A stretch of 64,000 nt of DNA from Nostoc flagelliforme FACHB-838 (GCF_014698065.1 NZ_JACJSI010000012.1:80675-144674); one strand, 5' to 3'. Counted from the first letter of the stretch, positions 37,608 to 47,379 are shown. Notes: generated by a model from the letters alone, not told the origin. A program made the numbers and translations.

Positions 37608-38618
37608 ATGACTCAACTAACTGCACCAACGTCAAATCTAAACCTTGATATTCCTAAACAAGGAATGCCTGTTACTATTATCACAGGATTTTTAGGTAGT
37701 GGTAAAACTACACTGTTAAATCAAATTCTCAAAAACAAAGAAGATTTAAAAGTTGCCGTACTAGTGAATGAGTTTGGTGATATTAACATAGACAGCCAAT
37801 TGCTAATTTCTGTAGACCAAGATATGGTCGAACTGACTAATGGCTGTATTTGTTGTACTATCAACGATAATTTAGTTGATGCAGTTTACCGAGTTTTAGA
37901 ACGAGAAGACCGCATTGATTACCTAGTTATTGAAACGACTGGTGTTGCTGACCCACTGCCAATTATCTTAACTTTTTTAGGTACAGAATTAAGGGATTTA
38001 ACAAACCTCGACTCTATTCTCACAGTGGTAGATGCTGAGGCGTTTAATCAAGAACACTTCCATAGTGAAGCTCCTTTAAAACAGATTACTTATGGAGATA
38101 TTATTCTTCTGAATAAAATAGACCTCGTTACCCCAGAAAAGCTAGAAAATGTAGAAAATTTCATCCATGATATAAAAAATGGTGCGAAAATTTTGCACAC
38201 CAAATACGGGGAGGTGGCATTACCATTAATTTTAGATGTCGGTCTAACTCCAATAGATGAGTATACTGCCAAGAATGCAGAAGATACTCACGAGCATGAA
38301 CACCATCATCACGAACATCATTCACATCATTTAGAAAATGATGGATTTGTTTCGATTTCCTTCCAGACTGATAGACCGTTTGATGTCCATAAATTTGAGA
38401 ATTTTCTCACCGAAGAAATGCCACAGGATGTATTTCGGGCTAAGGGTATTTTGTGGTTTAGCGATAGTGACTTACGCCATATTTTTCAACTGAGTGGCCC
38501 TCGCTATAGTTTACACGCTGATGAATGGCAGACTCCACCTAAAAATCAAGCCGTTTTTATTGGCAGAAAGTTGGATATTAGCCAAATTTATTCACGACTT
38601 AATGAATGTTTGGCATAA
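37608..38618 (+). CDS. COG0523 (CobW/ZNG1-like) GTPase, putative zinc metallochaperone
   Basis: About 336 residues. It has the Walker A GFLGSGKTT (27-35), the metal-binding Cys80-x-Cys82-Cys83 (GCICCTIN), a histidine-rich stretch (HEHEHHHHEHHSHH, about 229-244) and a CobW C-terminal domain. COG0523 GTPases insert or deliver metals. Those under Zur control serve zinc during starvation, and the histidine stretch supports zinc. The ATG at 37608 is my choice; a TTG at 37602 has better spacing from AGGGAAG. A Fur/Zur-like palindrome lies upstream, and two other genes with such boxes are nearby. Confidence 0.9.
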   Translation: MTQLTAPTSNLNLDIPKQGMPVTIITGFLGSGKTTLLNQILKNKEDLKVAVLVNEFGDINIDSQLLISVDQDMVELTNGCICCTINDNLVDAVYRVLEREDRIDYLVIETTGVADPLPIILTFLGTELRDLTNLDSILTVVDAEAFNQEHFHSEAPLKQITYGDIILLNKIDLVTPEKLENVENFIHDIKNGAKILHTKYGEVALPLILDVGLTPIDEYTAKNAEDTHEHEHHHHEHHSHHLENDGFVSISFQTDRPFDVHKFENFLTEEMPQDVFRAKGILWFSDSDLRHIFQLSGPRYSLHADEWQTPPKNQAVFIGRKLDISQIYSRLNECLA

Positions 38619-38733
38619 ACAATCAGTATTAATTAATCACTAAACTTGGTTAGTAGTTAGGCTAAGGAATGAAAGTGAGATTTTCCAGATAAGAGTGAAA
38701 AGTCAGACTGGCATTGAGTTAGATACTTGTACC

Positions 38734-38760
38734 CATTCCCTACGGGACGCTCCGCAAACG
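38734..38760 (+). repeat. CCCTACGGGACGCTCCGC dispersed repeat
   Basis: Nearly identical to the sequence at 25906-25933 in the nsiR1 array gap (CCCTGCGGGACGCTCCGC). It lies in the 270-bp spacer after the COG0523 gene, which holds no other feature. Confidence 0.6.
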
Positions 38761-38941
38761 GGGAAGCAAGCTAGACGCAGATATCCCCTTCTCTAAAAGA
38801 TGCTACGCGAAGGAAGTAGCAACTGGCGTGGACTTGTAATTGTCCGGTCAAGATGCTGTTAATTTCACGATTTTTCCGGGAATCCTGTAGTTGTATACCC
38901 ATCATAGTTTGTCAGTCCATCAGCTTAGGCAGACATTATTT

Positions 38942-39601
38942 ATGCAACTCATCACCTCCTTAGATATTAGAAATTCAGAATATTTATCCAAAAATCGCCT
39001 CATCAGCTACCATCACCAGTTGCGTTTAATTTTTTCACTAGGTAATCAAGTAAAAAACGTTCTGGAAATTGGGATTTTTAATTCTCTGTTAACAGACCTA
39101 TTAAAAAATAATGGATACAACGTCTCTACTGCTGATGTTGACCCCAACCTCAAGCCAGAAATAATTTTGGATTTAACTACAGATTTTTCCTTACCGAAAG
39201 ATAAATTTGATGCGATTGTCCTGTTTCAAGTATTAGAACACTTCCCCTACGAACAGTCAGAAGAAGCATTGAAAAAACTTGCCATTGCAACCAAGAAATT
39301 TTTGGTGATTTCCATTCCCTATTGCACCCAATACCTCTCGTTTCAGGTGAAAACCTCTTTCTCCGGCAGACCAAGGCATTTACTACTCAATATGCCAAAA
39401 TTCTGGAGTACAAAGCCAGTGTGTGACGAACACTGCTGGGAAATGGGTTTAAAAGGATATCCGAAAACGCGGATTTTAAACTCTGTTGCCAAAGCTGGGT
39501 TAACTGTTAAGCAAGAATTTATCGATCCCACTTATCCATACCATTATTTTTTGGTGTTAGAAAAGAATTCTAGCAAATACTTAGACAGCAGCCTCAACTA
39601 G
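38942..39601 (+). CDS. Class I SAM-dependent methyltransferase
   Basis: About 219 residues. Motif I is VLEIGIFNSLLTDLL with the acidic end of strand 2 in STADVD; motif IV appears as FDAIVLFQVLEHF. It has the Rossmann methyltransferase fold of the Methyltransf_11/23 groups. The substrate is unknown. The frame is open to a TTG at 38891; the ATG at 38942 (MQLITSLDIRNSEYL) fits the domain start better. It follows the COG0523 gene but is 320 bp away and has no Zur-like box, so a functional link is doubtful. Confidence 0.75.
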   Translation: MQLITSLDIRNSEYLSKNRLISYHHQLRLIFSLGNQVKNVLEIGIFNSLLTDLLKNNGYNVSTADVDPNLKPEIILDLTTDFSLPKDKFDAIVLFQVLEHFPYEQSEEALKKLAIATKKFLVISIPYCTQYLSFQVKTSFSGRPRHLLLNMPKFWSTKPVCDEHCWEMGLKGYPKTRILNSVAKAGLTVKQEFIDPTYPYHYFLVLEKNSSKYLDSSLN

Positions 39602-39826
39602 ACTAATATACCTGCGTTGAAAATCGGGGGTTGGGAGTAGGGAAATCCGAATCATAAAATGGGGGCAAACAACGCTCAAAAAAGGTGCGATCGCCTAAGC
39701 TATGCTTTTAAAATCCTAATTGGTATCATGCCCTTCTGTGCTCTCCGGGTTTATCCTGGAAAACAGAGGGTGAGGCTGTATTAGCCACTATCATCATTTC
39801 AGATACGAAATCGAAAATTACCAATT

Positions 39827-41815
39827 ATGCTAGAACAAGGTACTATCAGTATTCATACTGAGAATATTTTTCCAATCATCAAGAAGTCGCTTTACTCAGA
39901 TCATCAAATCTTCTTACGGGAACTGGTATCCAACGCTGTAGATGCTATTCAAAAGCTGAAAATGGTATCCCGCGCTGGAGATTATGCTGGAGATATGGGC
40001 GGACCAGAAATTGAAATTGCCATTGACAAAGATAAGAAAACTCTATCCATCTCCGATAACGGTATCGGGATGACCGCAGATGAAGTTAAGAAATATATCA
40101 ATCAAGTTGCTTTCTCTAGTGCTGAAGAATTTATTCACAAGTATGAAGGCAAATCAGATCAACCGATAATCGGCCACTTCGGTCTTGGTTTCTACTCTTC
40201 CTTCATGGTGGCACAAAAGGTAGAAATTGATACCTTATCCTACCAGGAAGGAGCGCAGGCGGTTCACTGGTCTTGTGATGGTTCTCCAGCTTTCACTCTC
40301 GAAGAATCTTCTCGGACAACTCGCGGTACTAGTATTATTCTCAGCCTGCAAGGAGAAGAGGAGGAATTTCTTGAATCAGCACGAATAAAGAATCTTGTCA
40401 AGACATACTGCGACTTTTTGCCAGTCCCGATTAAACTGGACGGTGAAGTAATAAATAAGCAAAAAGCACCGTGGCGAGAGTCTCCGAGTAATCTTACTCA
40501 AGAAGATTATTTAGAGTTTTACCGCTACCTGTATCCTTTTCAGGAAGAACCTTTGTTATGGGTACATCTAAATACAGACTATCCCTTTATCATCAACGGG
40601 ATTTTGTATTTCCCGAAAATGCGACCAGATGTAGATGTTACCAAAGGGCAGATCAAGCTATTTTGCAATCAAGTTTTTGTTAGTGACAACTGCGAAGAAA
40701 TTATCCCGCAATTTCTGATGCCGATGCGGGGTGTGATTGATAGTACCGATATTCCCCTAAACGTATCGCGCAGTGCTTTGCAAGGCGATCGCACCGTGAA
40801 GCGAATTGGTGATTATATTGCCAAAAAAGTAGGCGATCGCCTCAAAGAACTTTTCCGCGATAATCGTGAACAATACATTAGCGCGTGGAAGGATCTTGGT
40901 ACTTTTGTAAAATTCGGCGTTCTCAACGACGAGAAATTCAAAAAACAAATCGAAGATATCATCGTCTTCCGCACCACCACCAAGCTGACAGAAAAAGTTG
41001 CTGCTGAAACTCCAGTGGTTGAAGTCCAATCTTCAGATGGGGATGCTTGGCAAGATGTGACTCCCTCACCCACTTCTGAGAACTCAACACCCAGCGCTCC
41101 CTATACTACGCTGAAAGAGTATCTAGAACGCAACAAAGAACGCAACGAAAACCGGGTTTTCTACAGCACTGATGAAGCAACCCAAGCAACATACATAGAA
41201 CTGCACAAAAATCAAGGCTTGGAAGTCCTGTTTATGGACTCCTTCATCGACACCCACTTTATCAACTTTCTAGAACGGGAATATCAGGATGTCAAGTTTA
41301 CGCGAGTAGACTCAGATTTAGATAATACCCTGCTAGAACAAGATAAAGATAAGGAAATTGTTGATCCTAAGACGAACAAAACCCGGAGTGAGACTATTAA
41401 AGAGTTATTTGAGAAATCCCTCAACAAACCCAGACTCAACATCCGTACTGAAGCGTTGAAATCAGACGATCCTCAAGGTACACCACCTGCGATCGTGCTT
41501 TTACCAGAGATTCTCCGCCGTATGCGGGAAATGAACGCCATGATGCAGCAGCAGTCAGCAGAGTTTCCCGAAGATCACATCTTGCTAGTGAATACTGCTC
41601 ACCCATTGATTCAAAATCTGGCAAATCTGAACCAAGGTATTATCATTCAAGGTGATGGTGAATCGCCTACAGATCAGTTAGTAAACTTGATTTGCCAACA
41701 CGTCTACGATTTAGCGCTGATGTCTCAGAAGGGATTTGACGCTGAGGGAATGAAATCTTTCGTCGAGCGATCAAATGAGGTACTTACCAAGTTGACAGAA
41801 CAAGCAAGTAAATAG
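39827..41815 (+). CDS. htpG: Molecular chaperone Hsp90
   Basis: A 662-residue HtpG. The GHKL ATPase domain has RELVSNAVDAIQKL, DNGIGMTADEV and GHFGLGFYSSFMVA; the middle domain has LPLNVSRSALQGD; the C-terminal dimerisation domain is complete. It is a cytoplasmic ATP-dependent chaperone. In cyanobacteria it also takes part in tetrapyrrole and phycobilisome stability and heat tolerance. Monocistronic; no CIRCE is seen upstream. Confidence 0.96.
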   Translation: MLEQGTISIHTENIFPIIKKSLYSDHQIFLRELVSNAVDAIQKLKMVSRAGDYAGDMGGPEIEIAIDKDKKTLSISDNGIGMTADEVKKYINQVAFSSAEEFIHKYEGKSDQPIIGHFGLGFYSSFMVAQKVEIDTLSYQEGAQAVHWSCDGSPAFTLEESSRTTRGTSIILSLQGEEEEFLESARIKNLVKTYCDFLPVPIKLDGEVINKQKAPWRESPSNLTQEDYLEFYRYLYPFQEEPLLWVHLNTDYPFIINGILYFPKMRPDVDVTKGQIKLFCNQVFVSDNCEEIIPQFLMPMRGVIDSTDIPLNVSRSALQGDRTVKRIGDYIAKKVGDRLKELFRDNREQYISAWKDLGTFVKFGVLNDEKFKKQIEDIIVFRTTTKLTEKVAAETPVVEVQSSDGDAWQDVTPSPTSENSTPSAPYTTLKEYLERNKERNENRVFYSTDEATQATYIELHKNQGLEVLFMDSFIDTHFINFLEREYQDVKFTRVDSDLDNTLLEQDKDKEIVDPKTNKTRSETIKELFEKSLNKPRLNIRTEALKSDDPQGTPPAIVLLPEILRRMREMNAMMQQQSAEFPEDHILLVNTAHPLIQNLANLNQGIIIQGDGESPTDQLVNLICQHVYDLALMSQKGFDAEGMKSFVERSNEVLTKLTEQASK

Positions 41816-41979
41816 TGATGAGTGGGGCATTGGGCATTGAAAAGAGACAGAGGGGCAGGGGAGAAAACTCTTCTCCCTTATCTTCCCTTGTTCCCTCTGC
41901 TCCCTCATCTCCCCACTTCTGTTGCCTAAGACCTAAAATGGAAAGGCTGTATTAAAATAACAATCTGGAGATAGTTGCT

Positions 41980-42216
41980 ATGTCCCGTCGCTGTGAACTA
42001 ACTGGTAAAAAAGCAAATAACGCTTTTGCTGTTTCCCACTCTCACCGCCGTACTAAACGCCTTCAGCACGCTAATCTGCAAGACAAGCGGGTTTGGTGGG
42101 AAGGCGGAAATCGTTGGGTGAGATTAAAGCTATCAACCAAAGCAATCAAAACCTTACAAATTAATGGGTTAGAAGCAATGGCAAAAGAAGCTGGTATTAA
42201 CCTAAATCATTACTAA
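41980..42216 (+). CDS. rpmB: 50S ribosomal protein L28
   Basis: A 78-residue protein starting [16 protein letters not shown] with the L28 signature SHRRTKR. Only one cysteine remains, so the CxxC zinc ribbon is absent, as is usual in cyanobacterial L28. It is a component of the large ribosomal subunit. The start follows a weak GGAG (about 41965). Confidence 0.96.
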   Translation: MSRRCELTGKKANNAFAVSHSHRRTKRLQHANLQDKRVWWEGGNRWVRLKLSTKAIKTLQINGLEAMAKEAGINLNHY

Positions 42217-42270
42217 GTAATGTGGATTTCATAACCCGAAACTTTTGTAGGGTGGAATATAGGTGATTCA

Positions 42271-42300
42271 TAGGGTAGCACAGCTAGCTGTGCTACCCTA
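42271..42300. repeat. Perfect 30-bp palindrome
   Basis: TAGGGTAGCACAGCT followed by its exact complement. It is the best-preserved member of the repeat also seen at 3967-3996. Confidence 0.85.
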
Positions 42301-42624
42301 CATCTTGAGTAGCAAGCAGGCTTTCTATATTTTGAATTCTGTTGGCAGCAAGAGAGAAATATAGCAATCCGCTTTGATTTGGAGAAGTTACGCAATTAAT
42401 CAAGATTTTCCATCAACTAAAACTGCGCTCAAGTTGTTGTTGCTCTACAAAAAAGTTTAATTAAGAAACTTGTGTAGAAATAAAGTACCAATAAGAGTTG
42501 AATAACCCTCTTTTAAGAAACCATTCCACTTGCCAATTAAATAAAGGTAGGTATCTGGTTGCTACAGTCGGGGTGAAAAATACTAAGCTGGTAGATAGCA
42601 CATTTAAAATTTAGCGGAAATTCA

Positions 42625-42652
42625 CGATGCCTGCGACGGGCTACGCCAACGC
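42625..42652 (+). repeat. GGGCTACGCCAACGC dispersed repeat, intergenic copy
   Basis: CGATGCCTGCGACGGGCTAC then GCCAACGC, almost identical to the copy at 27808 inside hetF. Confidence 0.7.
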
Positions 42653-42703
42653 ATTCATCGGCGGTTTAGAATTTCCCATCGGCGAACTACCTGTAATTAC
42701 ATT

Positions 42704-44167
42704 ATGTTTGATGCATTATCTGACCGTTTAGAATCCGCCTGGAAAAAACTGCGGGGACAGGACAAAATTTCTCAATCCAACATTCAAGATGCATTGCGCG
42801 AAGTGCGCCGCGCCTTGTTGGAGGCAGATGTTAATCTCCAGGTAGTCAAAGATTTTATTAGCGAAGTCGAAACCAAAGCACAGGGAGCCGAGGTGGTTGC
42901 CGGCGTGCGACCTGATCAACAGTTCATCAAAATTGTTCACGATGAACTGGTACAGGTGATGGGAGAAGAGAATGTTCCCATCGCAGAAGCCCAGGAACAG
43001 CCTACTATTATTCTCATGGCTGGGTTGCAAGGTACTGGTAAAACCACAGCTACGGCTAAGTTAGCCTTACATCTGAGAAAATTAGAGCGTAGCTGTTTGT
43101 TGGTGGCGACAGACGTATATCGCCCAGCCGCGATCGACCAGTTGCTAACGTTGGGTAAGCAAATTGACGTACCAGTATTTGAACTAGGAAGCGACGCAGA
43201 TCCCGTAGAAATTGCCCGACAGGGTGTAGAACGCGCCAGAGCAGAAGGTGTTAACACAGTAATTATTGATACTGCTGGACGCCTGCAAATTGACGAAGAC
43301 ATGATGGCGGAATTAGCCCGCATCAAAGCAACTGTCCAACCCCATGAAACTCTGTTGGTAGTGGACGCGATGACTGGTCAAGAGGCAGCTAATCTTACCC
43401 GCACCTTCCACGAGCAGATCGGAATTACTGGGGCAATTCTCACCAAAATGGATGGTGATAGCCGTGGTGGTGCAGCGCTTTCGGTGCGAAAGATTTCGGG
43501 AGCGCCGATTAAGTTTGTGGGTGTAGGTGAGAAAGTCGAGGCACTACAACCGTTTTATCCCGATCGCATGGCATCGCGGATTTTGGGAATGGGCGATGTG
43601 CTGACTCTGGTAGAAAAAGCCCAAGAAGAGTTTGACTTAGCCGATGCTGAGAAAATGCAGGAGAAAATTCTGTCAGCAAAGTTTGACTTTACTGACTTTC
43701 TCAAGCAGCTGCGGATGCTGAAGAACATGGGTTCTCTGGGAGGCTTGATCAAGATGATTCCAGGGATGAACAAGCTTTCAGACGATCAACTCAAGCAGGG
43801 AGAAACCCAACTGAAACGCTGTGAGGCGATGATTAACTCCATGACTCGCCAAGAACGCCATGACCCGGATTTATTAGCCAGTTCTCCCAGTCGGCGGCGG
43901 CGGATTGCTGCTGGCTCAGGCTACAGGGAGTCAGATGTCAGCAAACTGGTGGGTGATTTCCAAAAAATGCGATCGCTCATGCAGCAAATGGGTCAAGGCG
44001 GCTTCCCTGGAATGCCAGGAATGTTTGGCGGTGGCGGTATGGGCAACGCCTTCGCAGGTGCTGGCAATCGTCCCCCTGCCCCAGGATGGCGGGGTTATGA
44101 TGGTGCGCCAGGCACGAAAAAGAAAAAACCCAAAGATAAAAAGAAAAAAGGCTTTGGCAATCTTTAA
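42704..44167 (+). CDS. ffh: Signal recognition particle protein (SRP54)
   Basis: A 487-residue protein. The NG domain has GLQGTGKTTATAKLA, DTAGRLQID and TKMDGDSRGG. The methionine-rich M domain follows, and the tail is basic and glycine-rich (KKKKPKDKKKKGFGNL). It binds signal sequences and the SRP RNA and delivers ribosomes to FtsY at the membrane. The window shows no ffs RNA next to it. Confidence 0.97.
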   Translation: MFDALSDRLESAWKKLRGQDKISQSNIQDALREVRRALLEADVNLQVVKDFISEVETKAQGAEVVAGVRPDQQFIKIVHDELVQVMGEENVPIAEAQEQPTIILMAGLQGTGKTTATAKLALHLRKLERSCLLVATDVYRPAAIDQLLTLGKQIDVPVFELGSDADPVEIARQGVERARAEGVNTVIIDTAGRLQIDEDMMAELARIKATVQPHETLLVVDAMTGQEAANLTRTFHEQIGITGAILTKMDGDSRGGAALSVRKISGAPIKFVGVGEKVEALQPFYPDRMASRILGMGDVLTLVEKAQEEFDLADAEKMQEKILSAKFDFTDFLKQLRMLKNMGSLGGLIKMIPGMNKLSDDQLKQGETQLKRCEAMINSMTRQERHDPDLLASSPSRRRRIAAGSGYRESDVSKLVGDFQKMRSLMQQMGQGGFPGMPGMFGGGGMGNAFAGAGNRPPAPGWRGYDGAPGTKKKKPKDKKKKGFGNL

Positions 44168-44191
44168 TTATTGGGAGGAGCATTGGTAATT

Positions 44192-44228
44192 TGCTAATGA
44201 CTAATGACTAATGACCAATGACTAATAG
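44192..44228 (+). repeat. Tandem heptamer TAATGAC
   Basis: About five near-perfect copies of TAATGAC/CAATGAC between ffh and rpsP, a typical cyanobacterial short tandem repeat. Confidence 0.8.
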
Positions 44229-44301
44229 CACCAAATGCTAGACGAGTGCTAAAATTAGCATTTCGGCATACTTAACCAATCAGGAGAACGATTCTTCAAC
44301 C

Positions 44302-44562
44302 ATGATCAAACTGCGCTTGAAGCGATTCGGTAAAAAACGGGAAGCAAGTTACCGCATTATCGCCATTAACAACCTCGCTCGCCGTGATGGCCGTCCCCTA
44401 GAAGAATTGGGTTTTTATAACCCTAGAACTGATGAAGTGCGACTAGACGTTCCCGGTATCGTCAAGCGACTACAACAAGGCGCTCAACCCACTGACACCG
44501 TCCGTCGCATTCTAGTAAAAGCTAATGTTTTTGAACAGGTCAGTGCAACAGCCGCATCATAA
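44302..44562 (+). CDS. rpsP: 30S ribosomal protein S16
   Basis: An 86-residue protein starting [20 protein letters not shown] with [16 protein letters not shown], fully typical of S16. AGGAG lies ahead of the ATG. The next gene overlaps its end, so they are co-transcribed. The order rpsP followed by a KH-domain gene is widespread in bacteria. Confidence 0.97.
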   Translation: MIKLRLKRFGKKREASYRIIAINNLARRDGRPLEELGFYNPRTDEVRLDVPGIVKRLQQGAQPTDTVRRILVKANVFEQVSATAAS

Positions 44563-44959
44563 TTTCGGAACAAAACTCCCAACAGCTAGCCCTAACTATG
44601 CTGGGCTAGTTCGGTTTTTAGTGCATCCGTTTTTGGAATCTCCAGAGACATTAAGCGTCGATTGTGAAATTTCTCAGGCCCTTAATCGGGTTTGGGTTCG
44701 CATCGCTTTTGAAAGCACAGATAAAGGAAAAGTGTTTGGTCGAGGGGGACGCAATATTCAGGCGATTCGTACAGTAATTGCCGCAGCCGCAGCCGCAGCT
44801 GGGCAATCAGCATACCTGGATATCTACGGCAGCACCACTCCAGGCCGCGAGGGTATGTCTTTTGATGAAGACACAGAAGAGCGATCGCCACCGCCGACTA
44901 AGAGAGAACCGCGTGCAAATGATGGGCCTAAACCCATTGTTAAACCGCGCCTCCGCTAG
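44543..44959 (+). CDS. khpA: KH-domain RNA-binding protein (KhpA-like)
   Basis: A KH domain ([20 protein letters not shown] ... [16 protein letters not shown]) with the GxxG loop GRGG, followed by an acidic then basic disordered tail. It binds RNA; in other bacteria KhpA works with KhpB/Jag. The frame is open to an ATG at 44525, but the family start is nearer the TTG/GTG codons at 44531-44543, so the true start is uncertain and overlaps rpsP in all cases. Position right after rpsP supports the assignment. Confidence 0.85.
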   Translation: MQQPHHNFGTKLPTASPNYAGLVRFLVHPFLESPETLSVDCEISQALNRVWVRIAFESTDKGKVFGRGGRNIQAIRTVIAAAAAAAGQSAYLDIYGSTTPGREGMSFDEDTEERSPPPTKREPRANDGPKPIVKPRLR

Positions 44960-44978
44960 GTTGAAACTAGAGAGCAAG

Positions 44979-45014
44979 TCTGAGCGGTTGTTGTTAACTC
45001 CGCTCAGAATTTTT
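44979..45014 (+). terminator. Terminator of the rpsP-khpA operon
   Basis: TCTGAGCGG pairs perfectly with CCGCTCAGA across a 12-base loop, then ATTTTTG. Confidence 0.9.
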
Positions 45015-45425
45015 GTAAAAATGGAAAGTAGCAAAAAGATTTTTGGATCTTTTTTTGGACTATTCACCGAAGAGGCAGGGGGCAGGGAGAAAGAAACTGG
45101 GATTACTCTGCCACAAGGGTTAGAGAGTAACTAAATTTATTTATGCCCAAAAGTAAAAGTGTTTGTTTCGAGATATGTAACACAAGAAATAATACGTCTA
45201 AACTTTCAGTAACCCTAAATTTATGTATGCCGATTTCCCCCCCTGCTCCCCGCCCCCTGCCCCTTTTCCTCTTTTTGACCAGTAGGGATGTACAGATTTA
45301 TACCCCTACAGCGATTAATTTATTGCAATATTGTTTCAAAATTTAAGTAGTAAAGTATAATTTCGCCCTTGGCGAGAAAAAATTAACCTTTGTCAAACAC
45401 AGATCCTCACCAATTAAGAAATACT
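45015..45425. other. Spacer upstream of the phoH-like gene
   Basis: About 410 bp with AT-rich DNA and a CCCCCTGCTCCCCGCCCCCTG-like pyrimidine run near 45240. The frame at 45143-45346 is not supported. Confidence 0.5.
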
Positions 45426-46379
45426 ATGGCAGGTGCCTTCACAATTCAGCTGCCGAATATTCCCAGTGCGATCGCTCTTGCAGGAGATGGAGAAGAAAAT
45501 CTCAAATTCCTATCTCGGCAAACAGGAGCCACTTTAGTCTTACGCGGACAGGAATTAGTGATTTCTGGCACTGAAGGGCAAATTGATCTGGCTTCTCGAT
45601 TAGTGCGATCGCTTGAAGACCTCTGGATTAAAGGCAATACTATCTCCAGTGCCGATATTTTAACAGCCCGTCAAGCTATAGATAGCGATCGGCAAGGGGA
45701 ACTGCAAGATTTACAGCGAGATATCCTCGCTAAAAGTCGCCGGGGCGAAGAAGTTCGTGCCAAAACCTTCCGCCAGCGTCAATATATTGACGCACTCCGT
45801 CAACGCGATCTCACCTTTGGCGTTGGCCCTGCTGGTACCGGCAAAACTTATCTCGCTGTTGTTGTCGCCGTGCAAGCACTTCTTGCTAACCAGTTTGAAA
45901 AGCTAATTTTAACTCGTCCCGCCGTCGAAGCTGGTGAAAAACTCGGTTTTTTGCCTGGAGACTTACAGCAGAAAGTTAATCCCTATCTTCGCCCACTTTA
46001 CGATGCCATTTATGAGTTTATCGACCCCGAAAAAGTACCCAGTTTAATGGAACGCGGTGTAATTGAAGTCGCACCACTCGCCTATATGCGGGGACGCACC
46101 CTCAATAACGCTTTTGTAATTGTGGATGAAGCGCAAAATACTACACCCGCTCAAATGAAAATGGTTTTGACTCGTTTGGGCTTCCGTTCGCGGATGGTAA
46201 TTACGGGCGATATGACACAAACTGATTTACCACTTCATCAACAATCGGGTTTAGGGGTAGCTTTACAAATTTTAAAACACGTTGAAGGCATTGCCTTTTG
46301 CGAATTTTCACAAAAAGATGTCGTGCGCCATCCTCTAGTTCAGCGCATTGTTGCTGCTTATGAACGATATGAAAAATAG
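45426..46379 (+). CDS. PhoH-like ATPase
   Basis: About 317 residues. The PhoH core has Walker A FGVGPAGTGKTYLA, AGEKLGFLPGDLQQKV, Walker B FVIVDEAQNTTPAQMKM and TGDMTQTDLP. An N-terminal KH-like region precedes it (LPNIPSAIALAGDGEENLKF). It is a cytoplasmic ATPase linked to RNA metabolism and 16S rRNA maturation in relatives; function is not proven in cyanobacteria. The frame opens at TTG 45390; I chose the ATG at 45426. Confidence 0.9.
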   Translation: MAGAFTIQLPNIPSAIALAGDGEENLKFLSRQTGATLVLRGQELVISGTEGQIDLASRLVRSLEDLWIKGNTISSADILTARQAIDSDRQGELQDLQRDILAKSRRGEEVRAKTFRQRQYIDALRQRDLTFGVGPAGTGKTYLAVVVAVQALLANQFEKLILTRPAVEAGEKLGFLPGDLQQKVNPYLRPLYDAIYEFIDPEKVPSLMERGVIEVAPLAYMRGRTLNNAFVIVDEAQNTTPAQMKMVLTRLGFRSRMVITGDMTQTDLPLHQQSGLGVALQILKHVEGIAFCEFSQKDVVRHPLVQRIVAAYERYEK

Positions 46380-46446
46380 TCAATAGTCATTGGTCAGTAG
46401 TCATTGATCATTAGCAAAAAAATTAATAAATGACGAAGGACAAATG

Positions 46447-46523
46447 ACATAGACGCGCCAGCGGCTACTCTTCGAGTTCTCCAACGGAGTACCCGTAGGG
46501 TAGGACAAATAACAAATGACAAA
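46447..46523 (+). repeat. 75-bp dispersed repeat, copy 1
   Basis: Contains GCGGCTACTCTTCGAGTTCT and CCAACGGAGTACCCGTAGGG, then ACAAATAACAAATGACAAA. The same sequence occurs inverted at 63299-63376 with few changes. Confidence 0.85.
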
Positions 46524-46536
46524 GGACAAATAACAA

Positions 46537-46941
46537 ATGACCACAACATTGAAAGAATTTTTAACAGCTTGCGAGACTTTAGGAACTTTACGTTTAATTG
46601 TTACTAGTAGTGCTGCTGTATTAGAAGCGCGAGGCAAAATAGAAAAGTTATTTTATGCAGAATTGCCTAAAGGTAAGTATGCGAATATGCACACCGAAGG
46701 CTTTGAGTTTCACTTGAATATGGATAAAATTATTCAGGTGAAATTTGAAACAGGTGAAGCGAAGAGGGGAAATTTTACAACCTATGCTATTCGGTTTTTA
46801 GATGATAAACAAGAATCGGCTTTAAGCCTATTTTTGCAATGGGGTAAACCGGGAGAATATGAACCCGGTCAAGTAGAAGCTTGGCAAGCTTTACGAGATC
46901 GTTATGGAGATATTTGGCAACCTTTAGCAGCAGAAATTTAA
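46537..46941 (+). CDS. Conserved protein, ChuX/HutX heme-carrier-like
   Basis: A 134-residue soluble protein starting MTTTLKEFLTACETLGTLRL. It has the pattern VxxSxAAVLEARGKIEKLF ... YANMHTEGFEFHLNMDKI ... ALSLFLQWGKPGEYEPGQVEAW, which I associate with the cyanobacterial ChuX/HutX-like group; members of the wider family bind heme. The match is from memory of the family, so a plain conserved hypothetical protein is the fallback. It stands between a repeat and a convergent ccmK-type gene. Confidence 0.6.
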   Translation: MTTTLKEFLTACETLGTLRLIVTSSAAVLEARGKIEKLFYAELPKGKYANMHTEGFEFHLNMDKIIQVKFETGEAKRGNFTTYAIRFLDDKQESALSLFLQWGKPGEYEPGQVEAWQALRDRYGDIWQPLAAEI

Positions 46942-46946
46942 TATAG

Positions 46947-47285
46947 CTAAACTGATAGGGGTGGAGGAAATCGGATATCTGCACTGAATTGTTCCATATT
47001 AGTGCTGCGATGAATCGGTAAAATATATTCTAAATTTTCGTGGGGGCGGGCAATAATATGAGAAGAAAGCATCTCGCCACCGTTAACTCGTAGCACTGCC
47101 TTTAGTCCTACTGTCACCGCCACATTCACCTCGCCCACAACCCCCCGAATTAAGACGGTAATTCTTCCCAAATCGGTATTCTCATAACCAACAAGAGTTA
47201 CACGGGCAGCTTTACACATAGCATCTCCCACTTCCACAGCTGTGGGAACCCCATAAACTTCAATCATGCCTAATGCCAATGTCAT
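46947..47285 (-). CDS. Orphan CcmK-type carboxysome shell protein (BMC domain)
   Basis: A 112-residue single BMC domain starting MTLALGMIEVYGVPTAVEVG with KAARVTLVGYE and VIVRG-like TVLIRGVVGEV. It is a hexamer-forming carboxysome shell protein. The central pore segment is NTDLG where CcmK1/K2 have KIGSG, so pore chemistry should differ. No other ccm gene is nearby, so it is a satellite paralogue (CcmK3-6 type) that may form mixed hexamers or special facets. It is divergent from the next gene. Confidence 0.88.
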   Translation of the reverse strand: MTLALGMIEVYGVPTAVEVGDAMCKAARVTLVGYENTDLGRITVLIRGVVGEVNVAVTVGLKAVLRVNGGEMLSSHIIARPHENLEYILPIHRSTNMEQFSADIRFPPPLSV

Positions 47286-47379
47286 GCTATCACTATAAAT
47301 TCGGGATAGGGCTAATTATCTCACTACAAAGTTTTAATTTTTAATCGATAAATCATAAACATTAAAGACAAAACTGCTA

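Larger units (their letters stand above)
42217..42703. other. Spacer between rpmB and ffh with two repeats
   Basis: About 490 bp. It contains the 30-bp palindrome at 42271-42300 and a copy of the GGGCTACGCC repeat at 42625-42652, but no gene. Confidence 0.6.

Noticed and set aside
45143..45346. Plus-strand 67-residue frame before phoH-like gene
   Set aside because: It is built on a pyrimidine-rich repeat, with no start signal.
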